From: CBDFGS01 sp965247255
Lineage (GTDB): Bacteria > Chloroflexota > Dehalococcoidia > Lucifugimonadales > CAUZJF01
Reading direction: 5' to 3'
NCBI GenBank assembly: GCA_965247255.1
Contig: CBDFGS010000013.1
Coordinates: 1-64,000, forward strand
DNA length: 64,000 bases
Positions 35,677-44,671 of the stretch are shown in pieces; positions within the stretch are counted from its first letter, which is position 1; each line of letters starts with the position of its first letter. The position numbers and the translations under genes were made by a program. The notes beneath the pieces are model-generated. The model was given only the letters and a program-made list of their open reading frames with translations, did no database searches and had not been told where the DNA came from.

Positions 35677-36453
35677 TTGAAGGTGATGATACTGGCGGGT
35701 GGCCTGGGGACTCGCCTTGCGGAGGAGACCGAAGTCCGGCCGAAGCCGATGGTCGAGATAGGCGGCCGGCCGATTCTCTGGCACATCATGAAGCTATACG
35801 CCCACCACGGGTACACGGAGTTCCTGATAGCGCTGGGCTATAAGGGGGAGTACATCAAGCGATACTTCCTCGATTACCGCATTATGGGCAGCAGCTTCAC
35901 GGTCTCCCTCGATAAGGGGGAGGTCGATATACTTCAGGACAGCTCGGATGATTGGACCGTACACCTGGTGGAGTCCGGTCTGCGCACGGAGACGGGCGGC
36001 AGGGTAAAACGTCTCGCGCCCCACATAGGCGATGACACGTTCATGATGACGTACGGCGATGGAGTCTCCGACGTCGACGTCCGCAAGCTAATCGCATTCC
36101 ATCGCTCCCACGGCAAGCTCGCCACAGTCACCGCGGTACGCCCCCCTTCCCGTTTCGGCGGCCTCACCTTGCAAGAGGACCGCGTGCTCGACTTCGCGGA
36201 AAAGCCGCAGCTAGGAGAGGGATGGATCAACGGCGGCTACTTCGTCTTCGAGCCCAATGTGATGGAGTACATCGACGGCGATGAGGCCATTCTAGAGCGA
36301 GCGCCGCTGGAACGGCTCGCTCGAGAAGGGCAGCTCATGGCCTATCGTCACAAGTCCTTCTGGCAGCCCATGGACACGATTCGGGAGTTGCGGCTCCTCC
36401 AGAGTCTCTGGGACGAGGGAAACGCCCCGTGGAAAGTATGGGATCGGGCGTAG
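35677..36453 (+). CDS. rfbF: Glucose-1-phosphate cytidylyltransferase
   Basis: Enzyme of 258 residues that makes CDP-glucose from CTP and glucose-1-phosphate, the first step to CDP-3,6-dideoxyhexoses. The nucleotide-binding motif LAGGLGTRLAEET-x-RPKPM is near the N-terminus, and the family pattern continues with GGRPILWHIMKLYAHHG, YKGEYIKRYF, TYGDGVSDVD and EKPQ. Length matches RfbF (about 257). The TTG start is 10 bp after the previous stop. It is directly followed by a dehydratase and the dehydrase rfbH, which fixes the pathway. Confidence 0.95.
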   Translation: MKVMILAGGLGTRLAEETEVRPKPMVEIGGRPILWHIMKLYAHHGYTEFLIALGYKGEYIKRYFLDYRIMGSSFTVSLDKGEVDILQDSSDDWTVHLVESGLRTETGGRVKRLAPHIGDDTFMMTYGDGVSDVDVRKLIAFHRSHGKLATVTAVRPPSRFGGLTLQEDRVLDFAEKPQLGEGWINGGYFVFEPNVMEYIDGDEAILERAPLERLAREGQLMAYRHKSFWQPMDTIRELRLLQSLWDEGNAPWKVWDRA

Positions 36454-36524
36454 TCCATGTGTCCCTCTCTCTATATACGGGGTGAAAAGAGATAAGGGTC
36501 TCAACCTGAGTGCGTAGGAAAAAA

Positions 36525-37508
36525 GTGGCGCCGAGCGACCGCTGGCAGGGAAGACGCGTACTGGTGACCGGCGCGACCGGAATCGTCGGCTCATGGCTCG
36601 TAAAGGAGCTACTGGCCGCTGAAGCCGTCGTTGTGGCGCTGGTGCCGGAGGTCGACCCGCTCTCCGAGCTCTACCGCAGCGGCGACATGGAGCGCGTCAC
36701 CGTCGTGGACGGCCTGCTTCAAGACATCAGTTCGCTGGAGCCGGCGTTCAGCCAGCACGACGTCCAGACAGTGGTCCACCTCGCGGCGCAGGCGACGGTT
36801 GAAGCAGCTCACGACTCTCCCCTCGACACCTTCGAGACTAACATTCGAGGGACGTACAACCTGCTGGAGCTGTGCAGGCGATACTCCGAAACCGTGGACT
36901 CCGTCGTAGTCGCCTCCAGCGATAAGGCCTACGGAGAGCAGCCCAATCTGCCTTACGTCGAGGATATGAGGTTGAACGGACGCCAGCCTTACGAGGTCTC
37001 CAAGAGTTGCGCCGACCTCATCGCCCAGTCGTACCATCACGCGTACAGGCTTCCGGTCGCGATAGCGCGATTCGGCAACATCTACGGTGGCGGCGACGTA
37101 AACTGGAGCCGAATAGTGCCGGGCACCGTCCGCTCGCTCTTGAGAGAAGAGCGCCCCGTGATACGGAGTGACGGCCTGTACGCTCGCGACTACACCTACG
37201 TCAAGGACGCCGCACGAGCCTATATGAGGCTAGCGGAAGCGGTCAGCGAGGACAGTGTGCGCGGGGAGGCCTTCAACTTCGGCAGCGAGAAGCCTATAAC
37301 CGTGATCGAGCTTGTCGGCCATATCCAGCGGATTATGGAATGCTCGCACCTGACACCGAAGATACTCGGCACGGCAACAGGTGAGATACACTCGCAATAC
37401 GTGTCGGTCGCGAAGGCCCGGGAAGCGCTCGAATGGCGACCGGCATACGACCTTGAGGAGGGGCTACGTGAGACTGTGCAGTGGTATCGCGACCACCTGG
37501 CCGCCTGA
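36525..37508 (+). CDS. rfbG: CDP-glucose 4,6-dehydratase-like SDR
   Basis: Extended short-chain dehydrogenase of about 327 residues. The NAD-binding motif is TGATGIVG; HLAAQATVEAAHDSPLDTFETNIRGTYNLLE matches the dehydratase family, followed by SSDKAYG and the catalytic YEVSK (Tyr and Lys). It should convert CDP-glucose to CDP-4-keto-6-deoxyglucose. GTG at 36525 has agga close upstream; a GTG at 36510 is also possible. The assignment to CDP-glucose, not dTDP-glucose, relies on its place between rfbF and rfbH. Confidence 0.88.
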   Translation: MAPSDRWQGRRVLVTGATGIVGSWLVKELLAAEAVVVALVPEVDPLSELYRSGDMERVTVVDGLLQDISSLEPAFSQHDVQTVVHLAAQATVEAAHDSPLDTFETNIRGTYNLLELCRRYSETVDSVVVASSDKAYGEQPNLPYVEDMRLNGRQPYEVSKSCADLIAQSYHHAYRLPVAIARFGNIYGGGDVNWSRIVPGTVRSLLREERPVIRSDGLYARDYTYVKDAARAYMRLAEAVSEDSVRGEAFNFGSEKPITVIELVGHIQRIMECSHLTPKILGTATGEIHSQYVSVAKAREALEWRPAYDLEEGLRETVQWYRDHLAA

Positions 37509-37581
37509 GTTTGGGCGCCCGATCGTTGGCATACCAGGTTCCACAACTCGCGTTTCGCCCCTCGCGCTGTACGTCTAGCCG

Positions 37582-38916
37582 ATGAAGAACGGCGCCGCTG
37601 AGATCAGAAAGCAGATCAAGGAGCTGGTAGAGACCTACTACCGGGCGGCGTTTGCCGACGAGCCGTTCGTGCCCGGCGAGTCGTCAGTCCCGGTGTCCGG
37701 CAAGGTCTTCGACGACGACGAGCTGGTGAATCTCGTCGACGCGTCCCTGGACTTCTGGCTGACCACCGGCAGGTACGCACAGCGCTTCGAACGCGAGCTC
37801 GCTCGATATTTCGGACTACCCAACGCCTTTCTGTGCAACTCCGGCTCGTCCGCCAACTTGCTGGCCCTGTCGGCCTTGACGTCTCCGAAGTTGGAAAAAG
37901 AGGCCTTGAGCCCGGGTGACGAGGTGATCACGGTGGCCGCGGGTTTCCCGACCACGGTCAACCCCATCATCCAGAACCGGCTCGTGCCCGTGTTCCTGGA
38001 CGTGGAGCTCGGCACCTACAACGTCGACGTCAGCTACCTGGAGGACGCCATCGGCCCCAAGACGCGCGCGATTATGATGGCGCACACCCTGGGCAACCCC
38101 TTCGACCTCGATGCCGTCGTGGATGTGATGCGCCGGCACAACCTGTGGTTCATCGAGGACAACTGCGACGCGCTGGGCTCGACCTACGATGGCGCGCTCA
38201 CCGGCACCTTCGGCGACCTGTCTACACTCAGCCTATACCCCGCCCACCACATCACCACCGGCGAGGGCGGGTGCGTGCTAATCAGGCACAATCGTCTCAA
38301 GCCGCTGATCGAGTCGTTTCGGGAGTGGGGCCGGGACTGCTGGTGCGAACCGGGAGTCGACGACACGTGCGGAAAGCGGTTCGACTGGCAGCTGGGCGAT
38401 CTACCGAGCGGGTACGACCACAAGTATATATTCTCCCACATCGGCTACAACCTCAAGATGACCGATATGCAGGCGGCCGTGGGTGTGGCACAGCTCAAGA
38501 AGCTACCGCAGTTCACGGATGCGAGGAAGAAGAACTGGCGGGCGGTCTACGACGGCCTGGAGCCGCTGGAGGAGTTCTTCATTCTTCCCCGGGCGACCCC
38601 GAAGAGTGATCCCAGTTGGTTTGGCTTTCCGATCACAGTACGCGACTCGGCGCCGTTCTCTCGAAGCGAGTTCGTGCGTCATCTCGAAGCCCGCAAGATC
38701 GTCACGCGGCTGCTTTTCGGCGGGAATCTCGTAAAGCAGCCCGCGTACCAGGGAATCGACTACCGGGCGGTGGGCGATCTGAAGAACAGCGACGTCGTAA
38801 TGAACCAGACTCTGTGGCTTGGAGTGTTCCCCGGCCTAACGAAAGAGATGATAGAGTTCATGATCTCCACCATCCACGAGTTCGTTGGCTCATTCTCGAA
38901 CTCAGCCGCGAGCTAG
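37582..38916 (+). CDS. rfbH: CDP-4-keto-6-deoxyglucose-3-dehydrase (E1)
   Basis: Enzyme of 444 residues that removes the C3 hydroxyl of CDP-4-keto-6-deoxyglucose using pyridoxamine phosphate and an iron-sulfur cluster. The aminotransferase-fold Lys is replaced by His in SLYPAHHITTGEGG (222-223), as in true E1. The cluster motif C-x57-C-x-C-x7-C is exact: C195, C253, C255, C263. E1 needs a reductase (E3), which is not in the window. It forms an operon with rfbF, the dehydratase and the genes that follow. Confidence 0.96.
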   Translation: MKNGAAEIRKQIKELVETYYRAAFADEPFVPGESSVPVSGKVFDDDELVNLVDASLDFWLTTGRYAQRFERELARYFGLPNAFLCNSGSSANLLALSALTSPKLEKEALSPGDEVITVAAGFPTTVNPIIQNRLVPVFLDVELGTYNVDVSYLEDAIGPKTRAIMMAHTLGNPFDLDAVVDVMRRHNLWFIEDNCDALGSTYDGALTGTFGDLSTLSLYPAHHITTGEGGCVLIRHNRLKPLIESFREWGRDCWCEPGVDDTCGKRFDWQLGDLPSGYDHKYIFSHIGYNLKMTDMQAAVGVAQLKKLPQFTDARKKNWRAVYDGLEPLEEFFILPRATPKSDPSWFGFPITVRDSAPFSRSEFVRHLEARKIVTRLLFGGNLVKQPAYQGIDYRAVGDLKNSDVVMNQTLWLGVFPGLTKEMIEFMISTIHEFVGSFSNSAAS

Positions 38917-38917
38917 C

Positions 38918-39838
38918 GTGAGCGCCCCAAGCCCCAACATCCCCCGGAAGGCACTGGTTACAGGCGCAACGGGTTTCGTCGGCTCGGCCCTTGTGCGACG
39001 CCTGGTCGGCGAGGGCTATGAGACCGCCGTAATCGTCCGGCCAAGCTCCGACGTCTCGGTACTGGGCGATGAGGTGAGCCGTACGACGGTCTACCGGCAC
39101 GACGGCGGCACCGACGGCATGATCGAGATACTCGCCGAGGCGAGGCCGACCATCGTCTTCCACCTTGCATCTCTGTTCGTGGCCCAGCACAAGCCCGAAG
39201 ACGTAACCCCGCTTATTCAGAGCAACGTGCTCTTTTCCGCGCAGCTGGTCGAGGCGATGAGCCTCCAAGGGGTGACGCGGCTGGTCAACGCCGGTACCGC
39301 GTGGCAGCACTACGAGGACCGGGAGTACAGCCCCGTTGGCCTGTACGCCGCCACGAAGCAGGCGTTCGAGGCGCTGCTGACGTACTACGTCGAGGCCACC
39401 GGTCTCCAAGCGGTCACACTCAAGCTGTTCGACACATACGGTCCCGATGACCGGCGCGGCAAGCTCCTATCGCTCCTTATCGCGGCTTCGAAAGACCGCC
39501 GCCGGCTGGACATGTCACCCGGCGAGCAGCTCATCGATCTCGTCTACGTCGACGACGTAGTCGACGCGTTTATCGCTGCCGGGAGCAGGCTGGAAGAGGG
39601 ACTCGTCTCCGGACACGAGGAGTTCTCCGTGTTCACAGGCTCGCCACTCTCTCTCAAGGGGTTAGTGGCGGCAGTCGAGGAGGCGACCCGCGCCAAGCTC
39701 GATATCCATTGGGGAGGCCGGCCATACCGGCCGCGAGAGGTGATGGCCCCGTGGTCCAAAGGAGCTCGGATTCCGGGCTGGTCCCCCGAAGTGTCCCTGA
39801 CAGACGGGATTCGAAGGACGATTACCGCGAATGTTTGA
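38918..39838 (+). CDS. CDP-3,6-dideoxyhexose reductase/epimerase-family SDR
   Basis: Extended SDR of 306 residues: TGATGFVGSALV for NAD(P), HLASLFVAQH, an Ala/Trp-containing segment and catalytic YAATK. It resembles RfbJ/abequose-synthase-type 4-ketoreductases that finish CDP-3,6-dideoxyhexoses. GTG at 38918 starts two bases after the rfbH stop and overlaps the next gene by 8 bp, so the genes are co-translated. Which sugar isomer is made (abequose, paratose, ascarylose) cannot be read from the sequence alone. Confidence 0.85.
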   Translation: MSAPSPNIPRKALVTGATGFVGSALVRRLVGEGYETAVIVRPSSDVSVLGDEVSRTTVYRHDGGTDGMIEILAEARPTIVFHLASLFVAQHKPEDVTPLIQSNVLFSAQLVEAMSLQGVTRLVNAGTAWQHYEDREYSPVGLYAATKQAFEALLTYYVEATGLQAVTLKLFDTYGPDDRRGKLLSLLIAASKDRRRLDMSPGEQLIDLVYVDDVVDAFIAAGSRLEEGLVSGHEEFSVFTGSPLSLKGLVAAVEEATRAKLDIHWGGRPYRPREVMAPWSKGARIPGWSPEVSLTDGIRRTITANV

Positions 39839-40415
39839 GATAAAGGAGTCGAAGATACCGGGGTGTCGAGAGCTGGTGCCGCAGGTGCGGCCCGACACCC
39901 GAGGCCGCTTCGTGAAGACGTTTCACGCAGCCTTCTTCGAGGCCAACGGCATGGCTACCGTCTTTAGCGAGCAGTACTACTCGGTCTCCCAAGAAGGGGT
40001 GTTAAGGGGGCTCCATTTTCAGCGTCCCCCGTACGAACACGACAAGCTCGCGTTCTGCATCGCGGGGACCGTGATCGACGCGGTGGTGGACATCCGGCGG
40101 GGATCGCCGACTTTTGGCGAGCACGTCCTCTTCGAGCTCTCGGGTGAGACGGCTAACCAGGTCTATGTTCCCAAGGGGTGCGCTCACGGTTTCTACGTCA
40201 CCACGAGCCAGGCCACCGTCGTCTACAATGTTACGAGCGTCTACGCCCCGGAACACGACGCGGGGATACGCTGGGACTCAGCCGGGATCTCCTGGCCTGA
40301 TGACCAGCCGGTCCTATCTCCTCGTGACGCCGGCTTCCCACCGCTTTCCGAGTTCGACACGCCATTCCGCTTCGACGAGTCCTCACACAATAGCACTCAG
40401 AAGCCACTACGGTAA
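39831..40415 (+). CDS. RmlC-like sugar 3,5- or 5-epimerase
   Basis: Cupin-fold epimerase of 194 residues. Conserved RmlC positions are visible: VLRGLHFQ (catalytic His), VVDIRRGSPTFG (Asp), VPKGCAHGF, VYAPEHDAGIRWD (Tyr) and ISWP. RmlC acts on dTDP-4-keto-6-deoxyglucose, but in the ascarylose pathway a relative (AscE) epimerises C5 of the CDP-3,6-dideoxy-4-ketohexose. Its position in a CDP-pathway operon, with no rmlA, B or D nearby, supports that second role. Start ATG overlaps the previous gene. Confidence 0.88.
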   Translation: MFEIKESKIPGCRELVPQVRPDTRGRFVKTFHAAFFEANGMATVFSEQYYSVSQEGVLRGLHFQRPPYEHDKLAFCIAGTVIDAVVDIRRGSPTFGEHVLFELSGETANQVYVPKGCAHGFYVTTSQATVVYNVTSVYAPEHDAGIRWDSAGISWPDDQPVLSPRDAGFPPLSEFDTPFRFDESSHNSTQKPLR

Positions 40416-41245
40416 TGGCCGAACCGCTGGCATTCAAACGTCGTGTCCTCGTCTACATTCCCGCCTTTAACTGCTCAGAGAAGATCATCTCCGTTCTGGA
40501 CGAGGTCCCGGAGGAGGTCTGGGGCGCCGCCGACTTCCTGGTAGTCGACAACTGCAGTACGGACGGCACGGCGGACAGGGTCCTGGAAGCCAACGCGGCC
40601 GGGCGCTTCCCGAGACAAGTAAACGTGATTCGGCCGCCCCAAAACCTGGGCTACGCTGGCTCACAGAAGCTCGCCTACAAGCTCGCCCTCAGCTCGCCGC
40701 CCGTGGAGCGCGTGATCATGCTCCACGGCGACGGGCAATACGCGCCTGAGCTCCTCGGCGAGCTAATGCCGTACGTCGACAGCGAATATGGCGTGGTGTA
40801 CGGCTATCGAGACAAGGACGTACATGGCGCCCGGGACGAAACACCTCCCGGCGCGTATATGATCATCACGGGCCTTGGCGCCCTGGAGAGCGCCGTCACC
40901 GGCTACCGCCTCAAGGAGTGGCACACGGGATTCGTGATGTACGGCAGTGGCTTCTTGAAGCGGGTGGACCTGGACAGGCTAACCAGCACCTATCATATCG
41001 ATGGACATATGCTGTTCGCCGCCAGCGCTCTCGGGGAGAGGTTAAAGGCCGTGCCCATCTGGAAGCGGTACAAGGAGTACACCCAGTTCGTCGGACTCGG
41101 GCGCGTGAAATACGTGTTCCAGGTGCTAGGGCTTCTCGTTCGGTTTCGCTTGCAAAGGTCGACCTGGGAGGCTCACGCAGGCGCCGAGCTTGAGATCCCG
41201 GAGTATGCGGTGCTCTCCAGCCCGGGGGCAGGAGAGGCGCGCTGA
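40415..41245 (+). CDS. Family 2 glycosyltransferase
   Basis: GT-A glycosyltransferase of 276 residues: VLVYIPAFNCSEKI at the N-terminus, then VVDNCSTDGTAD, NLGYAGSQKLAYKLA and the DxD-like HGDGQY (about 107-112), all typical of dolichyl-phosphate-sugar-type GT2 enzymes. A possible membrane-associated helix is near 238-250 (VFQVLGLLVRF). ATG overlaps the previous stop (TAATG). It probably transfers a sugar within the surface glycan that carries the dideoxyhexose, and it is the last gene of the operon. Confidence 0.9.
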   Translation: MAEPLAFKRRVLVYIPAFNCSEKIISVLDEVPEEVWGAADFLVVDNCSTDGTADRVLEANAAGRFPRQVNVIRPPQNLGYAGSQKLAYKLALSSPPVERVIMLHGDGQYAPELLGELMPYVDSEYGVVYGYRDKDVHGARDETPPGAYMIITGLGALESAVTGYRLKEWHTGFVMYGSGFLKRVDLDRLTSTYHIDGHMLFAASALGERLKAVPIWKRYKEYTQFVGLGRVKYVFQVLGLLVRFRLQRSTWEAHAGAELEIPEYAVLSSPGAGEAR

Positions 41246-41324
41246 GCCTAACTCCCGCACGCAAGGGGAGGAAAAACAGAGACCGGCTGCTGAACCGGCC
41301 GGATAGCCCCAGAGGCGAATGGGA

Positions 41325-41366
41325 ACCCCACCCCAGAGGCTTCGTGGCAGCTCCTCAGCACGACAG
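41325..41366. repeat. Dispersed repeat, family 2 copy 2
   Basis: accccaccccagaggcttcg, then tggcagctcctcagcacgac. A member of the CCCCACCCCAGATGCTTCGT family described for 18762. Confidence 0.65.
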
Positions 41367-41382
41367 CGCTGGGGCGGCCTGT

Positions 41383-41913
41383 TTACGCAGCATCCATCGC
41401 GTCTGCTGCACGCGGGCAAGGCTGTTGCGGGTAGAGTCTGCTGCGCGACGCCCGCGCTTCGATGGTCTTTTTCAGCTCAATGAGGTGCTGTTTCATCATT
41501 CGCTTGAACATGGGCCGGAGCATTAGCACAGCCAGGGCCCAACCCACCACGGAACCGGGGACCGCAATGGTGGCGTCGTATTTGAACACGCAGCACTCCC
41601 CCCACGAGTCCAGCGACCAGGTACAGAGTAGAAGCGAAAACGGCGATTCTATAGCCTCGAACTCGATGCGCTCCGGCTCCACGACCGTGACCCACTCGAC
41701 CGTCCGCTGTATCCAGCTACGCCCGAAGCCGCTGACCGGGGTGTAGAACTCGCAAAGCACGCGGTCCCCCGACCTCTCGACGACCTTAGACCTGGGCTGG
41801 CCGCCCGGCCCCCGCACGCCCCATGCCGTCAGCACCTGGAACGCGAGACGCCGGTCCGCGTGCACGTGGACCTCGGCCGTGGGCACACGAATCGGAATCA
41901 GCCACAAGCTCAC
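41383..41913 (-). CDS. SRPBCC-superfamily protein
   Basis: Protein of 176 residues with the START/Bet-v1-like pattern: VHVHADRRLAFQVLTAWG at the start, a beta-rich middle (VVERSGDRVLCEFYTPV, WVTVVEPERIEFEAIESPFS) and a C-terminal helix (PMFKRMMKQHLIELKKTIEARA). Such folds bind hydrophobic ligands or act in aromatic polyketide or lipid handling. No catalytic clue or partner is seen. It is convergent with the polysaccharide operon. Confidence 0.8.
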   Translation of the reverse strand: MSLWLIPIRVPTAEVHVHADRRLAFQVLTAWGVRGPGGQPRSKVVERSGDRVLCEFYTPVSGFGRSWIQRTVEWVTVVEPERIEFEAIESPFSLLLCTWSLDSWGECCVFKYDATIAVPGSVVGWALAVLMLRPMFKRMMKQHLIELKKTIEARASRSRLYPQQPCPRAADAMDAA

Positions 41914-41966
41914 CTGTCTCCTCCATTTCCGCTACGGGCAAGCACCGAGACCTCGCCAGTTCGAAT

Positions 41967-42008
41967 ACCCCACCCCAGATATTTCGTCGGGGCTCCTGAG
42001 CATGACAC
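41967..42008. repeat. Dispersed repeat, family 2 copy 3
   Basis: accccaccccagatatttcg followed by tcggggctcctgagcatgac. Lies in the 119-bp gap between two minus-strand genes. Confidence 0.65.
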
Positions 42009-42032
42009 CGAATCTTACGCGGCGTTTGAGTG

Positions 42033-42704
42033 CTACGGAGACGGCGCGCCGGCAAGAGCGCCGAGCAGGTCTTCGAGTCCCGCGTCCGAGAGCGCGTCCA
42101 GCCGCAGGTCCGCGCCGTCGAGAGGCATGTCGTTGGTCATAGGATTGGGGACGGCCACGCAGTACATGCCGGCCAGCTTGGCCGCGGTGACGCCGTTGAG
42201 GGAGTCTTCGATGGCCACGCTGTTCTCAGGGTTTGCGCCTAGCCGTTGCATCGAAACGGCGTAAAGCTCCGGGTCGGGTTTGACGTTAGTCACGTCGTCT
42301 CTGGTTACAACTGCCTCGAAGCTTTCGAGGAGGCCCCGCTTGCTTAGGTGTCCCTCGACCCAGTCGCGAGAGGAGCTGGAAGCCAGGCCCAGCCGGAGCC
42401 CAAGCCGTCGGGCGTCGCTGATGTAGTCGGCGACGCCCGGCATGAGCGGGCTGGCGGCAACCAGGTCCACATAGCGCTGGCGTTGCGCCAGCCGTAGCGA
42501 CTCCCGGTCCAGCTCTTTCCCAGTCAGCGCCTCCAGATGAGCGAACGGGTCGAACCTCTTGGGCCCACCCCCGATGATGCGCTGCCATAGCGCCCGGTCC
42601 AACTCGACGCCGTGGGATCGGAACACCGCCTGCAGGGTCTCGAATTCGGGGGTCTCCGTATCGATGATCACGCCGTCGAAGTCGAAGACCAGTGTATCTA
42701 TCAT
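42033..42704 (-). CDS. HAD-superfamily phosphatase (beta-phosphoglucomutase-like)
   Basis: Protein of 223 residues. Motif I is FDFDGVIIDTE (nucleophile Asp9 and Asp11), motif II LASSSS, motif III Lys in VKPDPELY, motif IV VAIEDSLNGVTAAK. The cap domain lies in the N-terminal third, as in HAD subfamily IA members such as beta-phosphoglucomutase or pyrophosphatase. ATG at 42704 begins just before motif I; the longer frame to 42779 is not conserved-looking. Substrate not defined. Confidence 0.92.
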   Translation of the reverse strand: MIDTLVFDFDGVIIDTETPEFETLQAVFRSHGVELDRALWQRIIGGGPKRFDPFAHLEALTGKELDRESLRLAQRQRYVDLVAASPLMPGVADYISDARRLGLRLGLASSSSRDWVEGHLSKRGLLESFEAVVTRDDVTNVKPDPELYAVSMQRLGANPENSVAIEDSLNGVTAAKLAGMYCVAVPNPMTNDMPLDGADLRLDALSDAGLEDLLGALAGAPSP

Positions 42705-43209
42705 TCTGTCAAGTGTAAGGCCAGTGGCTTGGTCAAGGCCAGCGGGGCGCCGGGCATCGAATAAGGGGCATCCCCTCATCCCACGAACTTAGCTTGAAAC
42801 TCAGCGTGCGTTCTGAGCAGCCTAAGTCCCGATGTGGCATCGGGACCGAACGTATGAAAGTAACTATACCCAAACGTCGTCGGGGCTGGTGCTGCGCGCT
42901 GTTGCTGCGCGCTGGGCGGGCCTCGACGAGACTCCTGAAACGAGATCCGTTAGCGGAGGTGGAGGATTGAGCGGCCCGCGGCAAATCCCCCTTAATCCCC
43001 CTTTTCGAAAGGGGGAGACAAAGCGTGCCTCTCCAGACCCCCGGAAACGAGCAGTTACTTGAGACCGGTCGAAGGACTCTTGGTCCAGAGCGACACTTCT
43101 TACACAAGGCCACCCTCGACGGAGAAGAGAAAGAGGCGACCCTGGCATACCCCAAGCATATGCTCCGCCTACCGCGCTGTTCCGTCCGGTGATATTCTTC
43201 AGTGAGCCC
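42705..43209. other. Intergenic with a hairpin repeat
   Basis: Divergent promoter region of about 500 bp. It contains a strong hairpin tcccccttttcgaaaggggg (42996-43015), preceded by a short direct repeat (aatccccctt twice). Similar units are common dispersed repeats in bacterial genomes. No convincing gene is seen. Confidence 0.45.
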
Positions 43210-44580
43210 ATGTTACCTCGTGCGCGGAAAAGCTGGCTATGGCTGCTGCTTCCAGCGTCGGCAGCGGCATACCTCGTCGCGGCGGGCCTGCTCCACTACG
43301 GGGACTCGTACGAACCGCCAGACCGTCCAACGGCCGCTGTCGGTGAGATCACATTGCCTGCCCATCCGAATCGTCTCTCCACAAGTCCGACGCGCGGCCG
43401 GCAAGGCATACTGCTGGTCGACAAATCCCACCGAAACGCGTTCGACAAGGAAGAGCTCAACTCCCTCTTTTCGAGGGTCGCAGGTCGAGGATTTGGAGTG
43501 GAGTACCTCGAAATGAACTCCGCCGAGACGCTGGAATCGGCGTTACGGCGAGCGAGCGCTCTGGCAGTGGCCGTCCCCACGTCCTTCTTTACCGGCGAGG
43601 AAGTCGCGGCTGTAGCAAGGTTCGTCGAAAGGGGCGGCAGGCTGCTGCTGATAGGAGACCCTGGGCGGCCGAGCCGGATCAACACGGTGTCTGATAGGTT
43701 TGGAGTCCAGTTCCAGGAGGGTTACCTCTACAACTTAGCCGACCATGCGCTCAACTTTAAGAATATCCTCGTTCGAGACTTCAGACAGGACGATCTCACC
43801 GTCGGGCTCAAGACCATCGCCCTCTACACTGCCGGGTCGATCAAGTCCACGGGGGCGCCGGTAGCGTTCGCCGACACGAATACGTTCTCGTCGATGGTGG
43901 AGCGAGTGGAGCCATTCAGTCCGATGGTGAAAAGCGGCGACGGGCGGGTGGTGGCGGTATCGGACCTGACGTTCCTTCAACCTCCGCAGAACACAACCCT
44001 CGACAACGATAAGCTGGTCTCCAATCTCGCGGACTTCCTAACATCCGGCGAGCGGCGGTTCGACCTGGCCGACTTTCCCCACTTCTTCAGGGGCGACGTC
44101 GACATCTTGCTGGGCCGGTCGAGCCTCTTCGACGCCGGGATCCGCCTCAAGAACATCCTGACGGCCAACGAGGTCTCCGCTGAGCTTCGAGGTGTGGAGG
44201 ACCTGACGATGGAGACAGCGTTCGTGGGCCTGTACGACGACTCAGCGGCTGTCTCGCAGTACCTGGAAGCGGCGGGAGTCCAGGCGGGAGGACGGCTGCG
44301 GACGCCGTTCACCCGCGACATCGACGTGTCCGGAACGGCACTCACTTTGCTACACCACGCTGGCGACAGGCGGGTCCTGGTGGTGCTGGGGCACGACGCC
44401 AACGCCCTCGAAGTAGCGCTAGACCGTCTCGAGTCAGGTACGTTTCGACAGGGCCTGTTCAGCGATTCTCTTGGAGTCTTTCTCGTAGACGAGGTCGTCC
44501 TTCGGCTACCATCAGCCCGGCGGCCTGTATCCCCGCCGCCGGGAAACCCATTCGACGATTTCGATGACGCGTTCGAGTGA
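43210..44580 (+). CDS. Membrane-anchored DUF4350-like protein
   Basis: Protein of 456 residues with a single N-terminal membrane segment (about 8-24) and an extracytoplasmic remainder. After a linker, residues 60-160 resemble the GATase1-like fold of DUF4350 proteins (GILLVDKSHRNAFDKEELNSL, FVERGGRLLLIGDP). The C-terminus is acidic (FDDFDDAFE). ATG at 43210 starts directly before the membrane segment; a GTG at 43189 is possible. DUF4350 proteins often lie near MoxR/DUF58 genes, which are not seen here. Function unknown. Confidence 0.7.
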   Translation: MLPRARKSWLWLLLPASAAAYLVAAGLLHYGDSYEPPDRPTAAVGEITLPAHPNRLSTSPTRGRQGILLVDKSHRNAFDKEELNSLFSRVAGRGFGVEYLEMNSAETLESALRRASALAVAVPTSFFTGEEVAAVARFVERGGRLLLIGDPGRPSRINTVSDRFGVQFQEGYLYNLADHALNFKNILVRDFRQDDLTVGLKTIALYTAGSIKSTGAPVAFADTNTFSSMVERVEPFSPMVKSGDGRVVAVSDLTFLQPPQNTTLDNDKLVSNLADFLTSGERRFDLADFPHFFRGDVDILLGRSSLFDAGIRLKNILTANEVSAELRGVEDLTMETAFVGLYDDSAAVSQYLEAAGVQAGGRLRTPFTRDIDVSGTALTLLHHAGDRRVLVVLGHDANALEVALDRLESGTFRQGLFSDSLGVFLVDEVVLRLPSARRPVSPPPGNPFDDFDDAFE

Positions 44581-44671
44581 GGTAGTCAGCGCTGCGCGAG
44601 CTGAAGCACGCCACTACGCCACTATAGGGAAAGCTGCTCCAGTAGCGATGATTGGACATTCGTTGTGTGGG

